Positions 28,252 through 37,454 of a stretch of 39,102 bases of DNA are shown here, piece by piece; within the stretch, counting starts at the first letter, position 1; every line of letters begins with the position of its first letter. The notes beneath the pieces were generated by a model that had not been told where the DNA came from, searched no databases, and worked only from the letters and a program-made list of their open reading frames with translations. Source of the DNA: Caldimonas caldifontis (GTDB lineage: Bacteria > Pseudomonadota > Gammaproteobacteria > Burkholderiales > Burkholderiaceae_C). The stretch lies in NCBI RefSeq assembly GCF_002930615.1, contig NZ_PSNX01000006.1, forward strand, positions 140,001 to 179,102, given 5' to 3'. A program made the position numbers and the translations under genes.

Positions 28252-29739
28252 ATGAAGTTCAGGATGGTTCATTGGTGGGCGGCGGTAGCTGCCCTGGCGG
28301 CCGCGCCCGTACTGGCTCAGCAGGCCCTGCCCAAGCTCAATATCGACAAGACCAAGATCAGCGTGTCGGGCCTGTCCTCCGGCGGGTTCATGGCCAATCA
28401 GCTGGGCGTGGCCCATTCGGCCACCTTCATGGGCGTGGGCGTTTTCGCCGCTGGGCCCTACATGTGCGCCGGGCACAGCAACTACACCGCCTGCATGTAC
28501 AACGCCACGATCTCGTCCAGCCAGCTCAGTGCGATGCAATCGAGCATCAACAACTGGAGTGGCTCGCAGATCGACAGCAAGGCGAACATCGCCAATCAGA
28601 AGATCTACATGTTCGTGGGCAACAGCGACACCACGGTCGGCCCCAATCCCATGAACGGCCTGCAGACGCAGTACACCAACAACGGCGTACCCGCGGGCAG
28701 CCTGGAGTACGTCAAGCGCAACAGCACGGCGCATGTCTTTCCCACTGACTTCGACGCCACTGGCAACAACAGCTGCAGCAGCTCGTCGTCGCCCTACATC
28801 AGCAACTGCGGCTACGACGGCGCGAAGGCCGTGCTGACGAAGATCTACGGCACGCTCAACGCACGCAACAACAACCCGGCGGCGAGCAACTACATCGAGT
28901 TCAGCCAAAGCAGTTTCACGAGCAATCCGGGCATGGCCTCCAGCGGCTGGGTCTATGTGCCGTCGGAGTGCGCAAGCGGCGCGCAGTGCAAGCTGCATGT
29001 GGCGTTGCATGGCTGCCAGCAAAGCTATTCGCAGATCGGTGACAAATTCATCAAGAACACCGGCTACACCCGCTGGGCCGACACCAACCGCATCGTCGTA
29101 CTTTTCCCTCAGACGAAGGTGGACAACACCAGCCGCAGCACGGCCGCCAGCGGGTCGCTCGCCAACCCCAATGCCTGCTGGGACTGGATCGGCTGGTACG
29201 GCAGCAACTTTGCCCAGAAGGGCGGGTCCCAGATCAGCGCCATCAAAGCCATGGTGGATCACCTGGCCAGCGGAGCTCCCGCTTCCTCACTGCCCGCGCC
29301 CACCGGCGTGAGCACCTCGGGCGCCACCGACACGTCCATGGTGGTGTCGTGGGCATCCGTGCAGGGCGCAGTGGGCTACCACGTGTATCGCAATGGCGCG
29401 AAGAAGACCACCACGGCCGTGACCGGCACCAGCTTCACAGACACCGGACTCACGGCCGCCACCACCTACCAATGGACGGTCACGGCCGTCGACGGCAACG
29501 GGGCTGAAAGTGCTCAATCCAGCCCCGCAAGTGGCACGACCACCGGCAGCGCGCCGCCACCGGCCACCTGCTACACCGCCAGCAACTACGCGCACACCAC
29601 GGCCGGCCGGGCCTATGCCGCCTGGGGCTACACCTACGCCAACGGCTCCAACCAGAACATGGGCCTTTGGAACATCTACACCACCACCACCCTGAAGCAG
29701 ACCGGGCCCAATCACTACGTCATCGGGACCTGTCCCTGA
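28252..29739 (+). CDS. phaZ: Extracellular poly(3-hydroxybutyrate) depolymerase, type II catalytic domain
   Basis: A 495-aa secreted PHB depolymerase hydrolysing extracellular polyester to 3-hydroxybutyrate oligomers. A signal peptide covers residues 1-22. The lipase box GLSSG has Ser42, Asp126 is in GNSDTTVG, His161 in TAHVFPTD, and the oxyanion His253 in VALHGCQQ lies C-terminal to the triad. That order defines the circularly permuted type II domain. An FN3 linker (about 348-431) and a short substrate-binding domain (about 439-495, with GRAYAAWGY and GSNQNMGLWN) follow. A GAGGAG site precedes ATG 28252. It is embedded between ABC binding-protein and ATPase genes, an uncommon position for a depolymerase. 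Confidence 0.93.
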   Translation: MKFRMVHWWAAVAALAAAPVLAQQALPKLNIDKTKISVSGLSSGGFMANQLGVAHSATFMGVGVFAAGPYMCAGHSNYTACMYNATISSSQLSAMQSSINNWSGSQIDSKANIANQKIYMFVGNSDTTVGPNPMNGLQTQYTNNGVPAGSLEYVKRNSTAHVFPTDFDATGNNSCSSSSSPYISNCGYDGAKAVLTKIYGTLNARNNNPAASNYIEFSQSSFTSNPGMASSGWVYVPSECASGAQCKLHVALHGCQQSYSQIGDKFIKNTGYTRWADTNRIVVLFPQTKVDNTSRSTAASGSLANPNACWDWIGWYGSNFAQKGGSQISAIKAMVDHLASGAPASSLPAPTGVSTSGATDTSMVVSWASVQGAVGYHVYRNGAKKTTTAVTGTSFTDTGLTAATTYQWTVTAVDGNGAESAQSSPASGTTTGSAPPPATCYTASNYAHTTAGRAYAAWGYTYANGSNQNMGLWNIYTTTTLKQTGPNHYVIGTCP

Positions 29740-29779
29740 GGACCGATTCGATCCATCGACCCAAGAAAGTGAAGCAGCA

Positions 29780-30547
29780 ATGAGCGGCGTGCTCGAAACC
29801 CAGGATCTCACGATCCGCTTCGGCGGACACGTGGCCGTGGACCGCGTCAGCTGTGCCTTCCAGCCAGGCACGCTGACAGCCATCGTCGGGCCCAATGGCG
29901 CGGGCAAGACGACCTATTTCAACCTCATTTCCGGGCAGCTCAAGGCGACAAGCGGCAGCGTGCGGCTCGACGGGGAAGAGATCGGTCATCTGCCCGCGCC
30001 GTTGCGCACCCGTCGGGGGCTCGGGCGCGCCTTCCAGCTCACCCAGCTGTTTCCCAACCTCACGGTGCTGGAGAACGTGCGCCTGGCCGTGCAGTCGCGC
30101 CACGGTGGCGCGCTGCAGCTGCTGCGCGTGTGGCTCGACCAGAAGGGCTACATCGATGAAGCCTATGCCCGGCTGGAGGCCGTGCGCCTGGCTGACAAGG
30201 CCCATGCCACAGCGTCCAGCCTGCCCCACGGCGACCAGCGCAAGCTCGAAGTGGCGCTGATGATGGCGCTGGATCCCAAGGTCTACATGTTCGACGAGCC
30301 CACGGCCGGCATGAGCGTCGACGAAGTGCCGGTGGTGCTCGAACTCATTCGCTCGCTCAAGGAGCGGCGTGACAAGACCATCCTGCTGGTCGAACACAAG
30401 ATGGACGTGGTGCGCGAGCTGGCCGACCGCATCATCGTGCTGCACAACGGCCAGCTCCTGGCCGACGGCGAGCCGGCCCACGTGATGAACCTGCCCATCG
30501 TGCAAAGCGCGTACATGGGCACTGCCGACGTGGCGGAGGCCGCATGA
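29780..30547 (+). CDS. ABC transporter ATP-binding protein, LivG type
   Basis: A 255-aa ATPase of a HAAT-family importer. Walker A GPNGAGKTT is at about residues 38-46. The degenerate LivG-type signature LPHGDQRKLE stands in place of LSGGQ, Walker B is VYMFDEPTAG, and the switch histidine is in VEHKMD. It starts 40 bp after the depolymerase stop with a weak ribosome site and overlaps the next ATPase by ATGA. It is named LivG-type by fold only; the substrate need not be an amino acid. Confidence 0.94.
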   Translation: MSGVLETQDLTIRFGGHVAVDRVSCAFQPGTLTAIVGPNGAGKTTYFNLISGQLKATSGSVRLDGEEIGHLPAPLRTRRGLGRAFQLTQLFPNLTVLENVRLAVQSRHGGALQLLRVWLDQKGYIDEAYARLEAVRLADKAHATASSLPHGDQRKLEVALMMALDPKVYMFDEPTAGMSVDEVPVVLELIRSLKERRDKTILLVEHKMDVVRELADRIIVLHNGQLLADGEPAHVMNLPIVQSAYMGTADVAEAA

Positions 30548-31299
30548 ACCCGAGCAACATCGTGCTCAGCCTGTCGGGTGTGCACACCCACATCGGCGCC
30601 TACCACATCCTGCATGGCGTGGACTTCGACGTGCCGGCCGGGCAGGTCACCATGCTGCTGGGCCGCAATGGCGCAGGCAAGACCACCACGCTGCGCACCA
30701 TCATGGGCCTGTGGGCCGCGCAGCAGGGCAGCATCCGCTTCAAGGGCGAGGCCATCGGCGGGCCCGGCGTGAAGCTCGGCACCCCCGACATCGCCCAGCG
30801 CGGCATCGCCTACGTGCCCGAGAGCATGGGCATCTTCAGCGACCTCACGGTCAAGGAGAACCTGCTGCTGGCCGCGCGTGGCGCCCAGACGGTGGACGAC
30901 CTCGACACAAAGCGTCTGGAATGGATCTTCGGACTCTTCCCCGCCCTCAAGAAGTTCTGGCTCTACCCTGCGGGCAAGCTCTCGGGTGGACAGAAGCAGA
31001 TGCTGGCCGTGGCACGCGCCATCGTCGAGCCGCGCGAGCTGCTGCTCATCGACGAGCCCAGCAAGGGCCTGGCGCCGGCCATCATCCAGAACCTCATCGG
31101 TGCCCTGCGTGAGCTGAAGGCCACACACACCACCATCTTGCTCGTCGAGCAGAACTTCGCGATGGCCAAGGCCCTGGGTGACCAGGTGGCGGTGATGGAC
31201 GACGGCCGCGTCGTGCACCGTGGCGCCATGGCCGAGCTGGCCCAGGACGAAGCCCTGCAGCAGCGCCTGCTGGGCCTGTCACTGGCGGCCCACCAGTGA
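30544..31299 (+). CDS. ABC transporter ATP-binding protein, LivF type
   Basis: A 251-aa second ATPase of the same importer. Walker A is GRNGAGKTT, the canonical signature is LSGGQKQMLAVARA, Walker B is LLLIDEPSKG and the switch His region is VEQNFAMA (Gln before Asn, as in LivF). The start overlaps the LivG-type stop (ATGA), indicating translational coupling and 1:1 production. Confidence 0.94.
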   Translation: MNPSNIVLSLSGVHTHIGAYHILHGVDFDVPAGQVTMLLGRNGAGKTTTLRTIMGLWAAQQGSIRFKGEAIGGPGVKLGTPDIAQRGIAYVPESMGIFSDLTVKENLLLAARGAQTVDDLDTKRLEWIFGLFPALKKFWLYPAGKLSGGQKQMLAVARAIVEPRELLLIDEPSKGLAPAIIQNLIGALRELKATHTTILLVEQNFAMAKALGDQVAVMDDGRVVHRGAMAELAQDEALQQRLLGLSLAAHQ

Positions 31300-31313
31300 A
31301 CGTGAGATCCGAG

Positions 31314-32360
31314 ATGACCCCCACGACCACCTCTCCTGCCGTCGGCGGCGCGACAAGCGCGGCTGACACCGCGGCTGTGCCGCGCGCCCGCTTCGACCTC
31401 ATCCCCCTGGCCCTGGTGCTGGCGCTGGCCGGCGTGGCCCTGCCGCTCATCGGGTCGGTGCCCACCTGGCTCACGCTCACGATTGCCGGCCTGGCCATGG
31501 GCATGATCATCTTCATCATCGCCTCGGGCCTCACGCTCGTCTTTGGCCTGATGGACGTGCTGAACTTCGGCCATGGCGTGTTCATTGCCCTGGGAGCCTT
31601 CGTGGCCACCTCGGTGCTGGGGGGCATGGGCGACTGGACGGCCAGCGCCTCGCTGTTTCGCAACCTCACGGCGATCTTCTTCGCCATGGTCGTGGCCATG
31701 AGCGTGGCCGGCGCCGTGGGCTACGCCTTCGAGCGCGTGGTCGTGCGGCCCGTGTATGGCCAGCACCTGAAGCAGATCCTCATCACGATGGGCGGCATGA
31801 TCATCGGCGAGGAGATCATCAAGGTGATCTGGGGGCCGCTGCAGATCCCGCTGCCGCTGCCCGCGGGCCTGCGCGGCTCCGTGCTGCTGGGCGATGCCGC
31901 CATCGAGAAGTACCGCCTCTTTGCGGTGGTCATTGGCGCCGTCGTGCTGGTGACCATGCTCTTCGTGCTCAACCGCACCAAGATCGGCCTGCTGATCCGC
32001 GCAGGCGTGCAGGACCGCGAGATGGTCGAGAGCCTGGGCTACCGCATCAAGCGCCTCTTCATCGGCGTCTTCGTCGTGGGCTCGGCACTGGCCGGCCTGG
32101 GCGGCGTGCTCTGGGGCCTGTACCAGCAGATGGTGATCCCGCAGATGGGCGCGCAGATCAACGTTCTGCTCTTCATCGTGATCATCATCGGCGGCCTCGG
32201 ATCCACGCTGGGGTGCTTCGTCGGGGCGCTGCTGGTGGGCCTGATGGCCAACTACACGGGCTTCCTCGCGCCCAAGGTCGCGCTCTTCTCCAACATCGGC
32301 CTGATGGTTGCCATCCTGCTGTGGCGTCCGCAGGGCCTGTATCCGGTCACGAACCGCTGA
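31314..32360 (+). CDS. ABC transporter permease, LivH type
   Basis: A 348-aa inner-membrane permease. After a Thr/Ala-rich N-terminal tail of about 25 residues come roughly eight hydrophobic segments with the LivH hallmarks GLTLVFGLMDVLNFGHG and the coupling-loop region VQDREMVESLGY. The C-terminal IIIIGGLGSTLG is the permease signature. Start 31314 is taken; an in-frame GTG at 31296 that overlaps the LivF-type stop would add six residues and cannot be excluded. Confidence 0.92.
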   Translation: MTPTTTSPAVGGATSAADTAAVPRARFDLIPLALVLALAGVALPLIGSVPTWLTLTIAGLAMGMIIFIIASGLTLVFGLMDVLNFGHGVFIALGAFVATSVLGGMGDWTASASLFRNLTAIFFAMVVAMSVAGAVGYAFERVVVRPVYGQHLKQILITMGGMIIGEEIIKVIWGPLQIPLPLPAGLRGSVLLGDAAIEKYRLFAVVIGAVVLVTMLFVLNRTKIGLLIRAGVQDREMVESLGYRIKRLFIGVFVVGSALAGLGGVLWGLYQQMVIPQMGAQINVLLFIVIIIGGLGSTLGCFVGALLVGLMANYTGFLAPKVALFSNIGLMVAILLWRPQGLYPVTNR

Positions 32361-32370
32361 GGGTGCGACC

Positions 32371-33450
32371 ATGCTGAAACGCCTGCTTTCCCACGACCTG
32401 CCGCGCAGCCGCTGGCTCGCGCTGGCCCTGATCGTCATCCTCGCCGGACTCTTCCTCACGCCCTTCATCTTTCCGGGCAGCAAGTCGCTCAACGTGGCGG
32501 CCAAGATCCTCATCTTCATGGTGCTGGTGGCCAGCTATGACCTGCTGCTGGGTTACACCGGCATCGTGAGCTTCGCGCACACGATGTTCTTCGGGATTGG
32601 CGCCTACGGCGTGGCCATCGCCTCCAGCCGCATGGGCGCCGGCTGGGACGCACTGGCGGTGGGCATCGTCTGCGCCCTGGTCCTGTCACTGGTCCTGTCG
32701 TTCGTGATCGGCCTGTTCAGCCTGCGCGTGAAGGCCATCTTCTACGCCATGATCACGCTCGCGGTGGCCTCGGCCTTCCAGACCCTGGCCTCGCAGCTCT
32801 CCGAGATCACCGGCGGGGAGGACGGGCTGACCTTTCGCATGCCCGAATGGCTGAGCCCGAGCTTCGAGCCTTTCGAGAACGAGTTCTTTGGTGTTCTCAT
32901 CGATGGCCGCATCATCAGCTACTACGGGCTCTTCCTCGTGACCCTGGTGCTGCTGGGCGTGATGCTGCGCATCGTCAACTCACCCTTTGGCCGCGTGCTG
33001 CAGGCCATCCGCGAAAACGACTTCCGCGCCGAGGCCATCGGCTACCGCACGGTCGTCTACCGCACGCTGTCGAATGTCCTGTCGGCGCTGTTCGCCACGC
33101 TGGCGGGTGCCATGCTGGCCATCTGGCTGCGCTACAACGGCCCCGACACCTCGCTGAGCTTCGAGATCATGCTCGACATCCTGCTCATCGTCGTGATCGG
33201 CGGCATGGGCACGATCTATGGCGCGGTGATCGGCGCGGTGCTTTTCGTGCTGGCCCAGAACTACCTGCAGGACTTGATGCGCCTGGGGGAGGGAGCGGTG
33301 GGCGGTATCCCGGTGGTCTCCGAACTGGTGTCGCCCGACCGCTGGCTCCTCTGGCTGGGTGTGCTCTTTGTGTTGTGCGTCTATCACTTCCCCACCGGCA
33401 TCGTGGGCAAGCTGAGGCAGAGGGCCCTGCTGGCCGTCGGACGCGCCTGA
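32371..33450 (+). CDS. ABC transporter permease, LivM type
   Basis: A 359-aa inner-membrane permease pairing with the LivH-type protein. Hallmarks are YDLLLGYTGIVSFAHTMFFGIGAYG near the N-terminus (shown here as a motif area around residues 50-74), the coupling loop LQAIRENDFRAEAIGY and VIGGMGTIYGAVIGA. It begins 10 bp after the previous stop. With the binding protein and two ATPases it completes a five-part importer. Confidence 0.93.
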   Translation: MLKRLLSHDLPRSRWLALALIVILAGLFLTPFIFPGSKSLNVAAKILIFMVLVASYDLLLGYTGIVSFAHTMFFGIGAYGVAIASSRMGAGWDALAVGIVCALVLSLVLSFVIGLFSLRVKAIFYAMITLAVASAFQTLASQLSEITGGEDGLTFRMPEWLSPSFEPFENEFFGVLIDGRIISYYGLFLVTLVLLGVMLRIVNSPFGRVLQAIRENDFRAEAIGYRTVVYRTLSNVLSALFATLAGAMLAIWLRYNGPDTSLSFEIMLDILLIVVIGGMGTIYGAVIGAVLFVLAQNYLQDLMRLGEGAVGGIPVVSELVSPDRWLLWLGVLFVLCVYHFPTGIVGKLRQRALLAVGRA

Positions 33451-33474
33451 CCCCGTGATGCAAGCGAGATTGCC

Positions 33475-34335
33475 ATGTCGTTCACATCCCACTACCTGAG
33501 TTGCGCCGGCCGGGAGATCCACTACACCGAGTGGGGCTCTCAGCATCGCGAGACCGTGATTGCCTGGCACGGCCTGGCGCGCACCGGCCGCGACATGGAC
33601 GAGGTGGCCGAGCACCTGTCCGCGCGCTACCGCGTCATCTGCCCCGACACCCTGGGCCGGGGTCTGTCGCAATGGAGCCCGGACCCGGTCAACGAGTACA
33701 AGCTCTCGTTCTATGTGGAGATTGCCACGGCGCTGGTTGACCAACTGGGCCTGGAGCGCTTCCACTGGCTGGGCACCTCCATGGGGGGGGCCATCGGCAT
33801 GCTGGCGGCTGCCACGACGCTGCGCGGGCGCATCCGGCGGCTCATCCTCAACGACAATGGACCCAAGCTGGCCGAGCCTGCCCTTGAGCGCATCCGCGCC
33901 TATGCCGGCCAGCCCCCGGCGTTTGACCGCGTCACCGATCTGGAAGCCTTTCTGAGATCGGTCTATCAGCCCTATGGTTGGCTGTCTGATGCGCAATGGC
34001 GGCGCATGGCGGAAACCTCGGTGCGCCGACTGCCGGACGGCAAGGTCACGACCCATTACGACCCGGCCATGGCCCAGCAGTTCGTGCACCACCCGCACGA
34101 TTACGACCTCTGGGACGCCTACGACAGTCTGGACATTCCTGTGCTGTGCCTGCGAGGCGAAAGCTCCGACCTCCTGCTCGCCGACACCGCCGAGGAAATG
34201 CGCAGCCGCGGCCCGCGAGCGGTCGTGGTCACCATTGCCGGGTGCGGCCATGCGCCGGCCCTCAACGTCCCCGACCAATGGGAACTGGTGGAGCGCTTCT
34301 TCGCCGCCAGCGACCTGCTCGCCAGCGCGGCGTGA
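33475..34335 (+). CDS. Cytoplasmic alpha/beta hydrolase, last gene of the operon
   Basis: A 286-aa soluble alpha/beta hydrolase without signal peptide. The oxyanion motif WHGLARTG is at 31-38, the nucleophile elbow GTSMGG has Ser102, and the catalytic histidine is in GCGHAPALN. It starts 24 bp after the LivM-type stop. Because the operon contains an extracellular depolymerase and an importer, this enzyme may split imported 3-hydroxybutyrate oligomers or related esters. That role is inference; the sequence itself only shows a serine hydrolase. Confidence 0.88.
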   Translation: MSFTSHYLSCAGREIHYTEWGSQHRETVIAWHGLARTGRDMDEVAEHLSARYRVICPDTLGRGLSQWSPDPVNEYKLSFYVEIATALVDQLGLERFHWLGTSMGGAIGMLAAATTLRGRIRRLILNDNGPKLAEPALERIRAYAGQPPAFDRVTDLEAFLRSVYQPYGWLSDAQWRRMAETSVRRLPDGKVTTHYDPAMAQQFVHHPHDYDLWDAYDSLDIPVLCLRGESSDLLLADTAEEMRSRGPRAVVVTIAGCGHAPALNVPDQWELVERFFAASDLLASAA

Positions 34336-34513
34336 ACTGCCCCGCCCTGTCAAGGCGCGAGCCCCCCGAATACGGGGGCGCGGCGCACGGCGTTTCGTAA
34401 CGCAACGCAACTTCGGCAAATCCCGGTAAACGAACGCTCCCGGCCCCTCGCCTGCGGCCGGCTTCTTCCTCATACTCGCGCGCCACAAGAAGCCAATCCC
34501 AGGGAGTGGGTCC
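34336..34513 (+). other. Intergenic region between the ABC operon and vgrG
   Basis: 178 bp without a gene. It holds a hairpin CCCCCG-AATA-CGGGGG at 34363-34378 without a T-run, a possible weak terminator of the upstream operon. A vgrG ribosome site (GGGAGTGG) lies just before 34514. No further element is recognised. Confidence 0.6.
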
Positions 34514-37132
34514 ATGTCAGCGGTGATCGACGCGGCGCAGGTGTCCTTGCGTCAAGTTTTCGGCGTGCTCTTCAGCCAGGCACACCGCCTGCTGCGACTG
34601 CAATGTGATGCACTGGACGGGGCGTCGCGGGCGGGCCTGATTCCGCAGCGGGTCGTGATCAGCCAGGCACACCGCCTGCTGCGACTGCAATGTGATGCAC
34701 TGGACGGGGCGTCGCGGGCGGGCCTGATTCCGCAGCGGGTCGTGATCCGCGAAGCGCTGAGCGAGCCCTTCAGCCTGGAGATCGATGCGCTGAGCCCCTC
34801 GGCCGCGCTGCCTGTGGCTGCCTGGCTGGGCCACGCGGTGCTGCTGCAACTGCAATGCGCCGACGGCTCGCTTCGGCCCTGGCACGGCCACGTGCTGGCG
34901 GCCGAGTACCGCGGTGCCGACGGAGGGCTGGCGCGCTACCACCTCACCGTGGGCCCCTGGCTGAGCCTGCTGGGCGCGCGCCGCGACAGCTTCGTCTACC
35001 AGGGCCGCCACGCCCTGGACATCATCGCCGACGTGCTGCGCGACCACCCCCAGGCGCGCTACCGGGTCGACGTGCGCCAGCGCCTGAGCGTGCGCGAACT
35101 GTGCTGCCAGTACCGCGAGAGCGACCAGGCCTTCATCGAACGGCTGCTCGCCGAAGAAGGTCTGAGCTATCACTTCGAGCACCATGGCGCACAAGGCGAT
35201 GAGCCGGCCCATCACCTCATGGTCATCACCGACGCCCAGGCCGCTGCGGCCGACCTGGGCCCACTGCCCTTCGGCCGTGGCGACCTGCGACTGGGGGATC
35301 AGGCCCGCGAAGCCCTCACCGCCTTGGCCACCCACCACCACGGCGGCCCCACGGCCGTCGTGCTGGGCAGCTGGAACCCGCACCAGCTGGCGGGCACCAC
35401 CGCCACGGCCCACACCTGCCACACCGACGTGCGCCCGCACTGGCCCGCCCTGCCGGTCTACGACGGCGCCGGGCAGCAGCGCTACGAGGATGACGTCCAC
35501 GCCCAGCACACGGCCACCCGGCGGGCCCAGGCCCTGCACCTGGAACAACAAGTCTTCGAAGGCCGCTCCAGCGTGCGCCAGCTCACCGCCGGGGCGGTCT
35601 TCGGCATCCGCGAGCACAGCGCGCTGGACGCCCAGCGCTGGCGACTCACCGAAGTCACCCACCACATCACCAACAACCTGGGGACACACAGAGCGGGGGG
35701 GCACGACCTGCCGCCTCCCAGTGATGAGCCCACCGCCACCGGCAGCTACCGCAACCACTTCCGCGCCCAGAGCGCTGAACGCCCATGGGTGCCGCCCTGG
35801 CGCCCCAAGCCCACCGCCCCGGGCGTGCAGACCGCCCTCGTCACCGGGGTGGACGGCGCGCCGGTGTTCACCGACCGCGACGCACGCGTGAAGATCCAGT
35901 TTGCCTGGCAGCGCGGGCAACGCCCGCTGCCCGGCGGCCTGGGCCACGACAGCCCCGTCGATGCCCAGGGCCACGCCCCCGGCGACGAACGCGCCAGCCC
36001 CTGGGTGCGCGTGGCGCAAAGCGTGGCCGGCCCCAACTGGGGCGCTGTCTTCCTGCCGCGCATCGGCACCGAAGTGCTGGTCGACTTCATCGACGGCGAC
36101 ATCGACCGCCCCCTCATCGTGGGCCAGCTCTACAACGAGGCCGACGCGCCGCCCTATGCCGCCGGCGAGGACTCGGGCGTCAACCACCCCGGCACCGTCT
36201 CGGGCTGGCTCAGCCACGGCCTGAGCGGCGAGGGCCACAACACCTGGGTGATCGACGACGCCACCGGCCAGCTGCGCATGCGTTTCCTGTGCACCCAGGC
36301 CATGAGCGAACTGGGCCTGGGCCACCTCATCCAGCAAGCCCCCACCGGCGCCCAGCGCGGGCCCTGGCGCGGCTCGGGCTTCGAGCTGGCCAGCGCGGGC
36401 TGGACCAGCGTGCGCGCCGCAGCCGGCCTGCTGCTGTCCAGCACCGCCCGAGCGGCCCAGGGCGAGAGCGTGCAGGGCGCGCAGATGGACAGCGCCGAAG
36501 CCCTGGCGCAGGCGAAGGCCGCGCACGATCTGGGCCAGCGCCTGAACGAAGCCGCCCGCCCCCAGGCCCCCGAGCCCCTTCACAGCCACGACCCGGACGC
36601 GGCCTGGCAAACCTTCCTGCGCAGCCTCGACCCGCACCAGGACGGGCGCTACACGCAAGCGGTGGGCGGCCAGGACCCGCGCCAGGCCCAGCCCGGCAGC
36701 CGCAGCCTGGGCGATCCGGTGCCGCGTTTCGCCGAGCCGCTGATGGTCTTCGATGCGGCCGCCAGCGCCCTGTTCAGCACCGAAGCCAGCGTGGTGGGCT
36801 GGGCGGGGCAGGACCAGAGCTGGGTGGCGCAGGACGACATGCAGCACACCGCGGCCCACACCGCCAGCCTGGTGGCCGGCGGCACGGTGAGCTTGTACGC
36901 GCAGGCCCAAGGCCTGCAGTTCAAGGCCGCCGCCGGACCGCTGTCCTTGCGTGCGCACACCGACACCTTGTCCCTCCACGCCGACCGAGACGCCACGATC
37001 ACCAGCACGCACGACGAGATCCACGTCCAGGCCCAAACGCGCATCGAACTCACCTCCGGGTCGAGCCGCATCGAGCGCCAACATCACCTTCACCTGCCCG
37101 GGCACCTTCACCGTCCAGGCGGCCACGCATGA
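34514..37132 (+). CDS. vgrG: Type VI secretion VgrG spike protein (5' part up to a frameshift)
   Basis: An 872-aa open frame (843 without the internal duplication). VgrG trimers form the puncturing tip of the type VI secretion needle and carry effectors. The gp27-like part covers about residues 20-420, the gp5-like OB region starts near 440 (DARVKIQFAWQRG), AQSVAGPNWGAVFLPRIGTE is at about 500-520, and the DUF2345 domain runs from about 735. The expected end (ANITFTCPGTFTV...) lies in another frame: after Glu codon 37073-37075 one base separates it from GCC at 37077. The last 19 residues of this frame, after that point, are therefore not family-like. ATG 34514 has a GGGAGTGG site. The gene is damaged by frameshift, sequence error, or both. 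Confidence 0.9.
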   Translation: MSAVIDAAQVSLRQVFGVLFSQAHRLLRLQCDALDGASRAGLIPQRVVISQAHRLLRLQCDALDGASRAGLIPQRVVIREALSEPFSLEIDALSPSAALPVAAWLGHAVLLQLQCADGSLRPWHGHVLAAEYRGADGGLARYHLTVGPWLSLLGARRDSFVYQGRHALDIIADVLRDHPQARYRVDVRQRLSVRELCCQYRESDQAFIERLLAEEGLSYHFEHHGAQGDEPAHHLMVITDAQAAAADLGPLPFGRGDLRLGDQAREALTALATHHHGGPTAVVLGSWNPHQLAGTTATAHTCHTDVRPHWPALPVYDGAGQQRYEDDVHAQHTATRRAQALHLEQQVFEGRSSVRQLTAGAVFGIREHSALDAQRWRLTEVTHHITNNLGTHRAGGHDLPPPSDEPTATGSYRNHFRAQSAERPWVPPWRPKPTAPGVQTALVTGVDGAPVFTDRDARVKIQFAWQRGQRPLPGGLGHDSPVDAQGHAPGDERASPWVRVAQSVAGPNWGAVFLPRIGTEVLVDFIDGDIDRPLIVGQLYNEADAPPYAAGEDSGVNHPGTVSGWLSHGLSGEGHNTWVIDDATGQLRMRFLCTQAMSELGLGHLIQQAPTGAQRGPWRGSGFELASAGWTSVRAAAGLLLSSTARAAQGESVQGAQMDSAEALAQAKAAHDLGQRLNEAARPQAPEPLHSHDPDAAWQTFLRSLDPHQDGRYTQAVGGQDPRQAQPGSRSLGDPVPRFAEPLMVFDAAASALFSTEASVVGWAGQDQSWVAQDDMQHTAAHTASLVAGGTVSLYAQAQGLQFKAAAGPLSLRAHTDTLSLHADRDATITSTHDEIHVQAQTRIELTSGSSRIERQHHLHLPGHLHRPGGHA
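34574..34747 (+). repeat. Perfect 87-bp in-frame tandem duplication inside vgrG
   Basis: 34574-34660 and 34661-34747 are identical, repeating 29 residues that begin SQAHRLLRLQCDALDG and end PQRVVI. The period is 87 bp, as in the duplication at 3261-3434. Because 87 is a multiple of three, the frame survives. VgrG proteins normally carry this segment once. Confidence 0.97.
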
Positions 37133-37454
37133 GTGGACGGGGGGGAGCAGCGCGGCGGCGCAGCTTCCTCACCTGCCCTCCGGTGCGCTCGATCGACCAC
37201 CCAACTGGATCGCCATTCGCCACTGCGGGCCGGACGGTGAACCCATGGCGGGGCAGGGCTACAAGATCTTCTTCGAGGGCCATGTCGTCGTCAGCGGCCA
37301 ACTCGATACACAAGGCCGTGCACGGCACGACGACGTGCCTGCGCAGGCGCTGCACGTGGACTACGAGCCGCGCCAGCCCCAACCCGAACGCCCCTGGCCC
37401 GCGCTGCGCGAGGTGGTGCAAGCGGCTCAGACCCAGCTTGGAGGCCAGCCATGA
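37077..37454 (+). pseudogene. Frame-shifted C-terminal part of VgrG
   Basis: Continuing in the +1 frame from 37077, ANITFTCPGTFTVQAATHEW is the normal end of a DUF2345 domain. It is followed by a roughly 95-residue tail (NWIAIRHCGPDGEPMAGQGY, then IFFEGHVVVSGQLDTQGRA) of the kind that ends many effector-carrying VgrG proteins with a small beta-sandwich. Compared with a typical ending (IE-L-D-G-ANI), about 8 nt are missing, which explains the shift. The stop overlaps the next ATG (ATGA), showing that this frame is the one the downstream gene is coupled to. Confidence 0.8.

Noticed and set aside
36951-37076. Independent small gene starting at 36951 in the +1 frame
   Set aside because: Upstream of 37077 this frame is a shadow of VgrG; only the part from 37077 resembles a protein family, namely the VgrG C-terminus.
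34517-37126. Long minus-strand open frame opposite vgrG
   Set aside because: Mirror of VgrG codons, repetitive Val/Gly/Ala/His composition and no family motif; a shadow.
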